NCBI RefSeq assembly: GCF_042678045.1
Contig: NZ_JBHUDI010000001.1
Span: forward strand, 248,001-312,000
Direction of reading: 5' to 3'
DNA: 64,000 nucleotides
From: Natrinema amylolyticus_A
GTDB taxonomy: Archaea; Halobacteriota; Halobacteria; Halobacteriales; Natrialbaceae
The notes below the pieces were generated by a model. That model searched no databases, was not told where the DNA came from, and was given only the letters and a program-made list of their open reading frames with translations. Shown here in pieces: positions 8,927-17,784 of the stretch. Both the position numbers and the translations under genes were made by a program. Position 1 is the stretch's first letter, and each line of letters starts with the position of its first letter.

Positions 8927-9315
8927 TCACTGCTCCATCTGACTGTTGAGTGGCGTAGAATCCGCCTTGATCGACGCGTAGACTCGTTCGGCCCACTCGC
9001 GTGCCATGGGCGAGTCCGTATCGACGAACACCTACATCAGCCCTGTGTCATCGTCGTAGCCTCCGAGCCTGACGCGCTCGTCGAAGATTGCGAGTCCGTA
9101 GGGGGAGTTTCTCACGGGTTCGGAGGGTCAACTGGCCGCGATCGACCGCCTCAGTCACACGGATCGGATACGTTTCACGCCACTTCTCGACGATGTTCAG
9201 TGGGTAAATGAGTTCGGCTTCGGTACCATCGAGCACTCGCTGGTAGAGCTCACAATCATTAATGGAGCCGGATGTGTCGTATTGAACCCTCGAAGCAAAC
9301 TGATAGCAGAATCTG
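8927..9315 (-). pseudogene. Frameshifted C-terminal remnant of a haloarchaeal HTH regulator
   Basis: The leftward frame reads YQFASRVQYDTSGSINDCEL..., then LDGTEAELIYPLNIVEKW and QLTLRTREKLP. It shifts by one base near 9110 and continues as PYGLAIFDERV, LGGYDDDTGLM, an in-frame TAG, then VFVDTDSPMAREWAERVYAS before its end at 8927. This order of phrases is typical of the C-terminal sensing half of TrmB/HTH-type haloarchaeal regulators. The N-terminal DNA-binding half is missing. One frameshift, one nonsense codon and the truncation all mark it as dead. Confidence 0.6.
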
Positions 9316-9431
9316 TTGGGGTTCGCTTAGGGCAGAGAAGTCACGTACTATGGAAAATCACAACGATATCTGATGCCGAGTTATCTATGCGGTAAGCAGA
9401 TCACAACGGCCTGCAGAGCCGCTAGTCGCCC

Positions 9432-9539
9432 CTTTTTAACTCAAGAAACCAGCTCAACGAAATCGAATTCCTCAACGCGCTAATCACGATCATCGGCTAC
9501 AAAATAGACGAAACGTTCGACGAGCGTGAGCTCTTCTGA
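9432..9539 (+). pseudogene. Short C-terminal protein fragment, unrecognised
   Basis: A 35-codon open stretch ends at TGA 9537-9539 and reads smoothly as an acidic protein end (NEIEFLNALITIIGYKI, then FDERELF). It has no start codon and stands among other remnants. The parent family is not recognised. Confidence 0.25.
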
Positions 9540-9540
9540 A

Positions 9541-9600
9541 CCGGCACGGGAGCGGATTCGAACCGGGGGACCCCTACGGGACAGCGGCACTCAACGACTG
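9541..9600 (-). pseudogene. tRNA-Leu(GAG)-like 3'-half remnant
   Basis: Read leftward, the sequence has an anticodon-loop-like TTGAGTG, a variable arm CTGTCCCGTAGGGGT and a T-arm core GGTTCGAATCC, in the order and spacing of the 3' half of a haloarchaeal tRNA-Leu with its long variable arm. The T-stem pairs poorly (CCCGG against CCGCT) and no 5' half is present, so it cannot be a working tRNA. Such 3' halves are usually left by integrative elements that target tRNA genes. Confidence 0.4.
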
Positions 9601-9988
9601 TATCGCAGAACGCTGTGCCGCGAATTACTTTTAAGTAACACGGGTGATACGCGATACAAGCAAAGCCGCGCGACGCTGAAAGCTACGTCTGCCTGCGATT
9701 AGCTCGTACTCTAAAACGCGAGCGCAGAAAGCGGGCCGGGCGCGAATCTGCTACCTGAGATTCTGCTAAGGGTTTTGGTCTGTTGACCAGTGGTGCGAGA
9801 GTCGTTCTCACGGCATGTGGGTTTAAGTGCTCCTTCAACCTAATGCGCAGACGTGCCTGGGGTGCGGGACAGAATCGCTATGTTCGTTAACGAATTCAAA
9901 ATCGGCCTTCGCTCAATGAGAGCGAAAAATACCGATACAGTAGGCTCAGGATGCGGATCTTGGTCCTTCAAAATCGCGGGCGCAAGAG
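9601..9988. other. Non-coding stretch between tRNA-Leu remnant and tRNA-Val
   Basis: 388 bases without a supported gene. The AT-rich TTACTTTTAAGTAACA near 9627-9642 is a short imperfect palindrome. Nothing in the rest is recognisable. It is probably decayed accessory DNA on the 3' side of tRNA-Val. Confidence 0.3.
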
Positions 9989-10063
9989 TGGGTTGGGGCA
10001 GATTTGAACTGCCGACTTCCTCCGTGTGAAGGAGGTATCATAACCGGACTAGATCACCAACCC
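9989..10063 (-). tRNA. tRNA-Val(CAC)
   Basis: A complete 75-nt cloverleaf: acceptor stem GGGTTGG/CCAACCC with discriminator A, D-arm with GATCTAGTCCGGTTATGATAC, anticodon stem-loop CTCCTTCACACGGAG (anticodon CAC), and T-arm GGCAGTTCAAATCTGCC. No intron, and CCA is not encoded, as is usual in haloarchaea. It marks the border between the decayed accessory region on its 3' side and the core chromosome on its 5' side. Confidence 0.95.
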
Positions 10064-10132
10064 GCACGAAGACGTTTCCGTCCGTTCGACTTAAGACTTC
10101 CTTTCATCGGTCGTTGTCGTACGTCTCGAGCG

Positions 10133-10363
10133 TCACCGCATCACACGGTCGCGTGCGTCCCGAACCGTTTTCCGGGCGCGCCTTTCGGCGCGGTGCTCGA
10201 GTTCGCGGACACGGTCGACGCGGCTGGGTTCGTGATCGGGCTCCCGACCGAGCCGAGTGCGAACCCAGTTCGTGAGCCGTGCTCGGTACTCGGCCGCGCC
10301 GAGTCGGGCGTGCGTGGCGGCTCGCCGCAGGTAATACAGGCTGTCGTGGAGGTGTTTGTTCAT
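10133..10363 (-). CDS. Small conserved haloarchaeal protein, 76 aa
   Basis: Starts MNKHLHDSLYYLRRAATHAR and continues as an amphipathic, Arg/Glu-rich helix ending ARKTVRDARDRV. This layout (HLHDSxYYLxRAxxHA at the start, charged helical tail) belongs to a short haloarchaeal family of unknown function, which I recall as DUF7553. The ATG at 10363 is chosen over upstream codons because the family begins at this Met. It stands alone between tRNA-Val and a gene remnant. Confidence 0.7.
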   Translation of the reverse strand: MNKHLHDSLYYLRRAATHARLGAAEYRARLTNWVRTRLGREPDHEPSRVDRVRELEHRAERRARKTVRDARDRVMR

Positions 10364-10442
10364 GTGTTGCTCTCCCGTATAGAGGTCGAATGAGGATATA
10401 GTGCTTTCGCGGACAACAGAATTAACAGGAAGACGAACTACC

Positions 10443-10541
10443 CATTTCCTCAAGAACGTGCAACTGCTGGGCGCGTCCCTGTTCGTGCTGGTTCTCGCCG
10501 GCGAACCGTGGGGCTACGCGCTGAGCCTCGGTCTCTTCTAA
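10443..10541 (+). pseudogene. C-terminal fragment of a DoxX-like membrane protein
   Basis: A short frame reads HFLKNVQLLGASLFVLVLAG and ends SLGLF before TAA at 10539. The phrase 'KN...LLGA...' followed by a hydrophobic helix matches the last transmembrane segment of DoxX-family proteins. The rest of the gene is absent. A GTG at 10458 could start a 27-residue peptide, but a remnant is more likely. Confidence 0.35.
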
Positions 10542-10592
10542 AATCGGCAGCGAATCGCTGTTCCCAGCGCTGTACCTCCAGCCGGACGACGT

Positions 10593-11126
10593 CTAGTAGT
10601 CCGGTGCGTCTTCCGGTTCGCCGTCGCGTGCGTTGACGACTCGAGCCAGGGTAAACAACCCGTCCGAGAGCCGATTGAGGTACTGGATTGCATCCTCGTT
10701 GATCTTCTCTTCGATGGCGAGCGAGACTGCTCGTCGCTCCGCGCGTCGACAGACGGTGCGGGCGTGGTGGAGCGCCGCGCCGTGGTCGCTGCCGGTCGGC
10801 AGGATAAAGGAGGTCAGCGGCTCGAGTTCCTCGTCGTACTCGTCGATCCAGTCCTCAACGGTCTCGACGTGGGTGGGACGGATCACGGGGTCGTCCTCGT
10901 CGGGATCGGGGTTCGCGAAGTCCGCCTGCACGACGTGGAGGTGGTTCTGGATCGTCGCCAGTCGCTCGTTGATGTCGTCGTGGTCGGTCGGCCGGATCGT
11001 CCCGATCAGTGCGTTGAGTTCGTCGACAGTGCCGTACGCTTCGATGCGGGCGCTGGCCTTCGAGACGCGAGTCATATCTCGGAGGTCGGTTTCCCCTTCG
11101 TCGCCGCGACCGGTGTAGATCGACAT
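10593..11126 (-). CDS. pduO: ATP:cob(I)alamin adenosyltransferase (PduO type)
   Basis: A 177-residue protein of the usual length for PduO-type adenosyltransferases. It opens with the ATP-binding TGRGDEGETDL, has YGTVDELNALIG, and ends with the family phrases RTVCRRAERR and YLNRLSDGLFTLARVVN. It transfers adenosyl from ATP to cob(I)alamin to make coenzyme B12. It is divergent from the small zinc-ribbon gene at 11260. In haloarchaea the product serves methylmalonyl-CoA mutase and class II ribonucleotide reductase. Confidence 0.93.
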   Translation of the reverse strand: MSIYTGRGDEGETDLRDMTRVSKASARIEAYGTVDELNALIGTIRPTDHDDINERLATIQNHLHVVQADFANPDPDEDDPVIRPTHVETVEDWIDEYDEELEPLTSFILPTGSDHGAALHHARTVCRRAERRAVSLAIEEKINEDAIQYLNRLSDGLFTLARVVNARDGEPEDAPDY

Positions 11127-11259
11127 GGCTGGACCGACGGATGGCGACCACTTAATTCTCGTGTCACCGGCACTACCGTCGGTTCGGCCGTTTCAAGTGC
11201 CGTGCGCGAACCCCGCCGGAACCAGTACGTTAAACTCGCTTCGCCGGCAACCACCGGCC

Positions 11260-11436
11260 ATGGCTCTGGAACTCGACCACGAGTGTCCCAACTGCGGGGA
11301 GGAAAAGACGTTTTACCGCGCCGCCAGCACGACGCTGCACCTCGGCGAGAAAGTCAAGTGGCACTGCCCGGACTGTGACTACGGCTTCGTCCGGATCGGC
11401 GACAACGGCACTGCCGTCGACTCGAGTACGGCATAA
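11260..11436 (+). CDS. Small zinc-ribbon protein, 58 aa
   Basis: Two CxxC pairs (HECPNCGEE at residue 8 and WHCPDCDYGF at residue 35) form a complete zinc ribbon in a 58-residue protein with an acidic C-terminus. It belongs to the abundant class of haloarchaeal zinc microproteins of unknown function. The start at 11260 is supported by an AT-rich CGTTAAACTCG about 30 nt upstream, compatible with a leaderless or short-leader transcript. Confidence 0.75.
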   Translation: MALELDHECPNCGEEKTFYRAASTTLHLGEKVKWHCPDCDYGFVRIGDNGTAVDSSTA

Positions 11437-11573
11437 TTCGCCTTCTGCCTGCTTTCGTTCTCGCGCCGAGAGCCGTCTTTCTCGTTCCCGAATCGATTCG
11501 CGTTCGGGTTCCCTCCCGCGGTTCCAAAACCGTCTCCACGTAGCGACCGCCGTAAAGTCAGTGCGGGAACAGG

Positions 11574-13076
11574 CTATGAATCGTCAGCGAGTGCCTGCCA
11601 CGACAGCCGCGGATTTCGCGCCGCGCTGGTCTGGTCGATCCGGCGTGCGGTAGTCCGTTCCGGCGCGGCCTCGAGCGTGTCGGCGTCCTCGTCGGCGACA
11701 GCGTTGAACGCGGCGGCGAGGCGATCCAGGGTATCCTTGCTCTCGATCTCGGTGGGTTCGGTCATCAGGGCCTCGGGGACGATCTCGGGCCACTTGGTCG
11801 TCGGTGGGTGGACGCCGTAGTCGAGCATTCGTTTCGCCACGTCGGCGGCGTCTTGCTCGCCGGCGCTGGCGACGAACTCGTGGTGGAACGGCCCGTAAGG
11901 GATCTCGTAGTCGATCTGCTCGGCGAGGTAGTTCGCGTTGAGTACTGCGGAGGCGCTCGCGTCCGCGAGGCCCTCGTCGCCGAGACGGGCGATGTAGGCG
12001 AAGGTCTTGACGAGCACCAGCCAGTTGCCGTCGAATCCGTGGACCTTGCCGATGGTGTGCTCGGGCTCGAAGCGCTCGTAGACCGGCTTGCCCGTCTTCG
12101 AGTTCGCGTCACGCTTGCGAACGCGGGGCGAAGGGAGGAACGGGGCCAGCTCGTCGACGACGCCGACCGGACCAGCACCCGGCCCGCCACCGCCGTGGGG
12201 TGTCGCGAACGTCTTGTGGACGTTGTAGTGCATCACGTCGAAGCCCATGTCGCCCGGTCGTGCGCGGCCAAGCAGCGCGTTCAGATTCGCCCCGTCGTAG
12301 TAGAGCAGCCCGCCGACGTCGTGGACCATCTCGGCGATTTCCGCGATATCGCGCTCGAATAAGCCGAGCGTGTTCGGATTGGTCAACATGAGCGCCGCGG
12401 TGTTCTCCGAGAGCGCGGCCTCGAGCGCCTCGAGATCAACCCGGCCCTCGTCGTCGCTGGGCAGGGAGACGACGTCGTAGCCGCCGAGGGCGGCGCTCGC
12501 GAAGTTAGTGCCGTGGGCGCTCTCGGGGACGATGACCTCGTTGCGGTGGCCCTCGCCGTTGTGTTCGTGGTAGGCCGCGGCGACGCGGATGCCGACGAAC
12601 TCCCCTGCTGCACCGGCCGGCGGCTGGAGCGTCACCGCGTCCATGCCGCCGATCCGGCCCAGGTAGTCCTGCAGTCGGTACAGCAACTCGAGAGTGCCCT
12701 GAACCGATGCTTCGGACCGGTCGGGGTGGACGGCTGCCGACGGCAGCGCGGCCACGTCCTCCGTGAACTTGGGATTGTACTTCATCGTACACGACCCCAG
12801 TGGATAGGGGCCGCTGTCGATCCCGTAGATCATCTGCGAGAGGCGTGTGTAGTGGCGGGCCAGTTCTGGTTCGGAGAGTTCCGGGAGCTCGAGGGAGTCC
12901 CGCGTGAGGTCGTCAGGTAGCGGCGAGTCGGTCGACTCCCCACCGTCACCGTTGTCCCCGTCGCCGATATCGACCCGCGTCAGGTCCTTCTCCGAGAGCA
13001 GCGGTTCGTACTCGCCGTTCTCGACGTATCGGGCCTGATCGTAGCGCGACTGGGCGGCGTCGCGTTCACCGGTCAT
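11574..13076 (-). CDS. gcvPB: Glycine dehydrogenase (decarboxylating) subunit 2
   Basis: A 500-residue PLP enzyme subunit, the C-terminal half of the glycine cleavage P-protein. The cofactor lysine is in HYNVHKTFATPHGGGGPG, and GSCTMKYNPK, PPAGAAGEF and YGVHPPTTKWP are family landmarks. With GcvPA it decarboxylates glycine and passes the aminomethyl group to the lipoyl arm of GcvH. Its ATG overlaps the gcvPA stop by 3 nt, so the two subunits are translationally coupled. The first 60 residues are longer than in bacterial subunits and acidic, as is usual in halophiles. Confidence 0.95.
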   Translation of the reverse strand: MTGERDAAQSRYDQARYVENGEYEPLLSEKDLTRVDIGDGDNGDGGESTDSPLPDDLTRDSLELPELSEPELARHYTRLSQMIYGIDSGPYPLGSCTMKYNPKFTEDVAALPSAAVHPDRSEASVQGTLELLYRLQDYLGRIGGMDAVTLQPPAGAAGEFVGIRVAAAYHEHNGEGHRNEVIVPESAHGTNFASAALGGYDVVSLPSDDEGRVDLEALEAALSENTAALMLTNPNTLGLFERDIAEIAEMVHDVGGLLYYDGANLNALLGRARPGDMGFDVMHYNVHKTFATPHGGGGPGAGPVGVVDELAPFLPSPRVRKRDANSKTGKPVYERFEPEHTIGKVHGFDGNWLVLVKTFAYIARLGDEGLADASASAVLNANYLAEQIDYEIPYGPFHHEFVASAGEQDAADVAKRMLDYGVHPPTTKWPEIVPEALMTEPTEIESKDTLDRLAAAFNAVADEDADTLEAAPERTTARRIDQTSAARNPRLSWQALADDS

Positions 13077-14410
13077 CGGATCACCCCCTCGAGCGCGGCG
13101 ACGAACCGGTCGAGTTGCACGTCGGGTACGCCGGTGACACAGACCTGAATCTCGTGGTTGCCAACGACGTGGACCGCAAAGCCCAGTTGCTCGAGGTCGT
13201 CGGCGACGGCGCTCGCGGGCTGGTCGACGCGGGCGACGAACTCCCGGAAGTGTCGGCGGTCGTGGACCGGCGCTTGCACACCGACGATGTCGTCGACGCG
13301 CTCCGCGAGGTCCTCCGCACGCGTGACGGCGCGCTTGGCGAGCTCGACCATCCCGCTCGGGCCGAGGACGGCAGCGTGGATTGCCGTTCGAAGCGCGACC
13401 CAGGCCTGGTTCGTACAGATGTTACTCGTCGCGCGCTCCCGGCGGATGTGCTGTTCGCGCGTCTGCAGCGTGAGCGTAAACGCCCGGCGGTCGGTCGCGT
13501 CCTCGCTGACCCCGACCAGCCTGCCGGGAACCTGCCGAAGGTAGTCCTCGCTGGTGGCAAACAGCCCCAGTCCCATCCCGTAGCTCGTCGGGAGGCCCAG
13601 CACGCTCGCGTCGCCGACGACGACGTCCGCACCGACGTCGGCGGGGCGCTCGAGCAACGAGAGCGCGATCGGGTCCGAACCGAGCACGAAGAAGGCGTCG
13701 GCGTCCGCGGCGAGGTCGCCGATCGCGCCCAGCCGTTCTTCGATCGTTCCGCGGACGGTCGGGGTCTCGGCGTAGATCATCACGACCTCCTCGTCGACGG
13801 TTTCCTCGAGTCCCGCGAGATCGACGTTGCCGTCGTCGACCGGGTACTCCTCGACGGCGAGGTCGGTGCCGGCGACGTAGTTTGCGAGCGTGCTCTTTCG
13901 TTCCTCGCGCAGCAGTTCGGGCACGAGCACACGGTGACCAGTGGTGTCGCGGACGCGATCGGCGAGCGTCGCAGCCTCGCCGAGTGCCGTCGCCGCGTCG
14001 TAGATCGAGCAGTTCGCGATCTCGAGGCCGGTCAACTCGACCAGCAGCGATTGATACTCGAATAAGGCCTGCAGGAATCCCTGCGAGATTTCGGGCTGAT
14101 ACTGCGTGTACGAAGTGAGAAACTCCGAGCGATCCGCGAGGTGATCGACCAGCGACGGGATGTAGTAGCCGTAGTGGCCGCGCCCGAGTAATTCGGTGCG
14201 GTCGTCGTTGCGACCCAGCACCGAGCGAACCAGCCGTCGCGTCTCCCGTTCCGTTCGCGCGTCGATATCGAACTGGCCGTCGAACCTGATATCGTCCGGA
14301 ATGTCGAAGAGATCCTCGACCGTCTCCGCGTCGACCGCCTCGAGCATCGCCGTGCGGTCCTCCGCCGTGTGGGGAGCGTACGGACTCCCCGAGGTGTGTG
14401 ATCCGTGCAT
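13073..14410 (-). CDS. gcvPA: Glycine dehydrogenase (decarboxylating) subunit 1
   Basis: A 445-residue protein matching the N-terminal half of the P-protein: GSPYAPHTAEDRTAML at the start, GRGHYGYYIPSLVDHL, YTQYQPEISQGFLQALFEYQ, and FTLTLQTREQHIRRERATSN. The start at 14410 gives the family's normal length; longer in-frame extensions to 14611 are rejected. The 5' leader contains AGCAGG/CCTGCT pairing around a 9-nt loop. Upstream of the coupled gcvPB gene. Confidence 0.95.
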   Translation of the reverse strand: MHGSHTSGSPYAPHTAEDRTAMLEAVDAETVEDLFDIPDDIRFDGQFDIDARTERETRRLVRSVLGRNDDRTELLGRGHYGYYIPSLVDHLADRSEFLTSYTQYQPEISQGFLQALFEYQSLLVELTGLEIANCSIYDAATALGEAATLADRVRDTTGHRVLVPELLREERKSTLANYVAGTDLAVEEYPVDDGNVDLAGLEETVDEEVVMIYAETPTVRGTIEERLGAIGDLAADADAFFVLGSDPIALSLLERPADVGADVVVGDASVLGLPTSYGMGLGLFATSEDYLRQVPGRLVGVSEDATDRRAFTLTLQTREQHIRRERATSNICTNQAWVALRTAIHAAVLGPSGMVELAKRAVTRAEDLAERVDDIVGVQAPVHDRRHFREFVARVDQPASAVADDLEQLGFAVHVVGNHEIQVCVTGVPDVQLDRFVAALEGVIR

Positions 14411-14607
14411 GACTAGGGGTGGTCTCGGTCGATCGAGCAGGTCGTCCCTTCCTGCTGTCGAGTGTGGCATTCGATCCGAAACACGATACGCACCTCTAGC
14501 GGACAGGGGGTAATGAACGCACTCGTTTGGACGTCCCTCGTGTCGGCGACGAACGCCGGGCCGCCGCTCGTGGTGAGGGGTCGGCCGACCGGATGTACAG
14601 CAAGCGG

Positions 14608-15702
14608 TCACCCATCAGCGCCGGTGTCGACGTCCGTATCGGTTCCGCTGTGCTCGAGTGTATCGTTGGCGATCGGTTCCCCGGTGTGCACTCGAGCGAA
14701 CGAATCGAGGACGAGTTTCGCGCCGCCGAGGACGACAGGACCGATAAAGAGGCCCACAGCGCCGAAGACGACGAGGCCGCCGAAGATGCCGACGACGATG
14801 ATCGCGGAGTTGAAGGCACCGGTTCGACCGATCAGCGCGGGCCGAAGGTACGAATCCGAGAACGTGACGATCAGTCCGTAGACGGCGATCGCCACGCTGG
14901 CGGTCGGTCGTCCTATCGCGACCAGATAGGCCGCGACCGGGATCCAGATCCCGAACGCGCCGACCAGCGGGAGCAGCGTCAGGACGAACGTCGCGACGGT
15001 CAGAAAGACGACAGCGGGGACACCCGCGATCGCCAGCCCGACGCCGAGCATCACCGCCTGAATAGCCGCGACAGCGACGTTCCCGACGACCGAGGCCCAC
15101 ATGAGTCGATCCAGTCCGATACGCAACTCCGCGAGCACCGCGTCGTCGACGGGTAACACCCATTCGAGCCATGCGACGAACTGGTCCCCGTCTCGCAACA
15201 GCGCGAAGAGGACGAACAGCGTGATCGTGATGCCGATGAAGATGCCGGGCAGGCTCCCGGCGAGGTCGATCGCCCCCGTCGTAACTTCCTGGATGGCCGT
15301 CGCGATCCGTTCCTGGTTCGATTCATACAGGGCGACGAGATCGACTGCGTACCCGTTGGTCTCGAGAGCCGACTCGATCGTCGCGACGTCGATCTCACCC
15401 TGTCTGATCGAGCGGACGAGCCTGAGTGATTGTTGGACCGCGACCGAGACGACGTAAATCAGCGGCAACAATACGACGACCAGGGTCGCTGCCACGACCG
15501 CGATCGCCGCGATCGTCGGCCTGACGTGTTCTTCGAGCCGGCGCTGGACGGGCTGCAAGATGTAGGCGAGCACGACACCGAAGAGGACGTACTGCAGATA
15601 CGGCAGGAGAACGAATAGCACGAGGAGAACGCTTCCCAGTGCGAGCGCGGTCATGGCGGGCTGCTCGACGACCCAGTCCGGTGGCTCGGGTCTGTCTGAC
15701 AT
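14608..15702 (-). CDS. AI-2E transporter family (UPF0118/PerM-like) membrane protein
   Basis: A 364-residue polytopic protein with about seven or eight membrane segments. It has the family layout: two N-terminal helices, GVVLAYILQPVQRRLEE, a long soluble loop (about 95-180), then a helical bundle with PLVGAFGIWIPVA and the conserved C-terminal segment DSYLRPALIGRTGAFN followed by GGLVVFGAVGLFIGPVVLGG. Members export small molecules or ions; the substrate here is unknown. A TATA-like box at 15725-15731 lies 26 nt before the ATG, so the mRNA is probably leaderless. Confidence 0.88.
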   Translation of the reverse strand: MSDRPEPPDWVVEQPAMTALALGSVLLVLFVLLPYLQYVLFGVVLAYILQPVQRRLEEHVRPTIAAIAVVAATLVVVLLPLIYVVSVAVQQSLRLVRSIRQGEIDVATIESALETNGYAVDLVALYESNQERIATAIQEVTTGAIDLAGSLPGIFIGITITLFVLFALLRDGDQFVAWLEWVLPVDDAVLAELRIGLDRLMWASVVGNVAVAAIQAVMLGVGLAIAGVPAVVFLTVATFVLTLLPLVGAFGIWIPVAAYLVAIGRPTASVAIAVYGLIVTFSDSYLRPALIGRTGAFNSAIIVVGIFGGLVVFGAVGLFIGPVVLGGAKLVLDSFARVHTGEPIANDTLEHSGTDTDVDTGADG

Positions 15703-15724
15703 GGCCCGAGATACAACAGCCCGA

Positions 15725-15731
15725 CATATTA
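15725..15731 (-). promoter_or_regulatory. TATA box of the AI-2E-type transporter gene
   Basis: On the minus strand this reads TAATATG. Its centre is about 26 nt upstream of the ATG at 15702, the distance expected for a leaderless haloarchaeal transcript. Confidence 0.5.
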
Positions 15732-15848
15732 CTCCGATGATAGAACTTGCCGGCTGTGTCGAAGTTTCACGGTGCCGGCCACGTCCGCACCGGTACGGTG
15801 TGCGAATTGCCCTCGTGATTCACATAGCTCCAGCACGAACGTCGAAGC

Positions 15849-16295
15849 ATGAAGGCCCTCGTAGCCGTCGACGGCTCTGAAGAGTCCGAAAACGCCCTCG
15901 CCTACGCCACCGACATCATCGACGCGATGGATGGCTCGATCACGGTGGTCCACGCGATCGATCCCACCGCATACGACGAGGGCGGCAGCGAACCGACCGC
16001 GTCGCTCTGGGAGGACCAGCGACTGATCATCGAAAGCGTCGAAGACGCCGAGCAGCGGGGGATAGACATTACTGACGACGCGGCAGACCTCGCCGCGGAC
16101 CTCGGTCATGACGTCGAGGTCGAACTCCTCTATGGCAATCCGATCAGGGAGATCACCAACTACGCCGAGGACGAGGGGTTCGACACGATCTTCGTCGGCC
16201 ACCGTGGTCGATCGGAACGTGCAGGGCTGATGCTCGGCAGCGTCGCGAAGTCGCTCGTCGAACGCGCGACCGTTCCGGTGACCGTCGTGCGCTGA
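15849..16295 (+). CDS. Universal stress protein (UspA family)
   Basis: A 148-residue single-domain UspA protein. It opens with MKALVAVDGSEESENALAYA and ends with the ATP-binding signature G-x2-G-x9-GS (GHRGRSERAGLMLGS) and the family's last strand, RATVPVTVVR. These small ATP-binding dimers act in stress signalling. It converges on the CBS protein gene with a 15-nt gap. Confidence 0.92.
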   Translation: MKALVAVDGSEESENALAYATDIIDAMDGSITVVHAIDPTAYDEGGSEPTASLWEDQRLIIESVEDAEQRGIDITDDAADLAADLGHDVEVELLYGNPIREITNYAEDEGFDTIFVGHRGRSERAGLMLGSVAKSLVERATVPVTVVR

Positions 16296-16310
16296 GACTG
16301 TCGGTGGCGG

Positions 16311-17528
16311 TCACTCCTCGAGCAACTCGCCGAAGCGTTTCTCCCAGAACTCCTCGTCTGGGGGTTTCTTGCTCCGGCCGTAGGTCTTCTCGTCGCGGAT
16401 CTGGCGCTCGAGGATGTCGCTCGCTTCGTTGATCGCGTGGCTTGCGCCGTACCCTTCGCCGGAGGCGATGTACAGTCCCCGATCGGTGTAGAGCCGGATG
16501 CGAGCGAGCAAGAGCGGGCGTCCACGGCGCGTCTCGTCGTGCTCGTGAAGATGGACTTTCGCGTCCAGGACGTTCATCCCGTGGTCCCTGTCGTCGAACT
16601 TCTCGACCTGTGCGACGATCTCGTCGTAGGTTATGTCGTCTATCAGGTCGGTCCCGTAGATCTGGACTCCGCGGTTCCCGCCGGCCTCCCAGGTGAGCGA
16701 GTCGAGAACGTCGGTCTTCGTTACGATTCCGTAGGGAGAGCCGTTCTCGGTGACGACCAGCGACGACGCGTCGGCCGCGACCATCTCCTCGACGGCCACC
16801 TCGAGCGTCTCGTCGGGTCGGATCGTCCGCACCGGTGATGCCATGACGTCCCGGATCGGCAGGTCGAGCATCCGATCGGACTCGCCCTCCCGGGCACCGA
16901 ACCCGCCGCGTCCAGCGCGGCCGGTACTGGATGAGATTTCACCGCCGAAAGAGTCCGTTCCACCCGCGTCGCCGCCCTGACTCTGGATCTCGGCACGGAC
17001 TGTCAGGCCGACCACGTCGTAGAGACTGAGGATGCCGACCGCCGTGTCGTCCTCGATGATCGGCAGGTGGGTGATTTGATGGTCCCGGAACGTGTGGAGC
17101 GCCTTCCCCAGCGTCGCTGTCGGGTCCAGCGAGACGAGTTCTCCGGAGTAGGCCTCGGCGACGGTCGCCGCGTCGAGATACGGCTCGACTTTCTCCAAGA
17201 TCCCATCGACGGTGACGACACCGAGCAGCTCGTGGCCCTCGAAGACCGGGAGCAGGTGTGAGTCGCTGTCGATCATCAGCTGTGCCACCTTCCGGATGTC
17301 CTCGTCGGGCGCGAGGTGTGGCACGTGCCAGACCAGCGAGCCGAGCTTTTCGTTGGGCTTGTGATGCGAAGAGGCAAGCTGTTTTCGCGTCACGACGCCC
17401 TCGAACTCGTCGTCGCGTATGACGACGCCTTTGACCTCAGAATCTGCGAACGTCCCGACGAGCTTCGAGACGGGTGTCTCCGGTGTGAATTCGACGTACT
17501 CCTCTGAGACGATATCGGAAATATCCAT
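16311..17528 (-). CDS. CBS-domain protein with ribosome-factor-like C-terminal domain
   Basis: A 405-residue protein. Four CBS motifs form two Bateman pairs (about residues 5-60, 70-125, 135-190 and 225-285), which usually bind adenosyl ligands. Between the pairs is a Gly/Ser-rich linker. After residue 295 comes a different domain (GMNVLDAKVHLHEHDE, RIRLYTDRGLYIASGEGYG, AINEASDILERQIR) that resembles the beta-alpha fold of hibernation-promoting/S30EA proteins. The ATG at 17528 gives MDISDIVSEEYVEF. An energy-sensing role linked to translation is plausible but inferred. Confidence 0.8.
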   Translation of the reverse strand: MDISDIVSEEYVEFTPETPVSKLVGTFADSEVKGVVIRDDEFEGVVTRKQLASSHHKPNEKLGSLVWHVPHLAPDEDIRKVAQLMIDSDSHLLPVFEGHELLGVVTVDGILEKVEPYLDAATVAEAYSGELVSLDPTATLGKALHTFRDHQITHLPIIEDDTAVGILSLYDVVGLTVRAEIQSQGGDAGGTDSFGGEISSSTGRAGRGGFGAREGESDRMLDLPIRDVMASPVRTIRPDETLEVAVEEMVAADASSLVVTENGSPYGIVTKTDVLDSLTWEAGGNRGVQIYGTDLIDDITYDEIVAQVEKFDDRDHGMNVLDAKVHLHEHDETRRGRPLLLARIRLYTDRGLYIASGEGYGASHAINEASDILERQIRDEKTYGRSKKPPDEEFWEKRFGELLEE

Positions 17529-17784
17529 TGTTTCGTATGTTTCCGCGCTGTTTGTCCCGCTCCGATACGGTGGCCGCATGCCGCAGGGACCTCCTTCGTT
17601 ACAGAGTACCAAATGTTCGAGGGTCGTTCTCGCCACCGTCGGTCTCGGTATCTATCAAGTCACGCAAACCCGACACTCAGCCGTTGCCGACGGTCCTTTT
17701 TTCACGCTCGCAAAAATCTCCTGCGAGAGCGTCGCTCTCGCCAGTCCTTCGCTCGCTACACTCGCGAAGACACCAAAAACGCCG

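Noticed and set aside
14411..14530. Possible glycine riboswitch before gcvPA
   Set aside because: A simple AGCAGG/CCTGCT hairpin is present but no tandem glycine-aptamer core can be recognised, and such riboswitches are rare in archaea.
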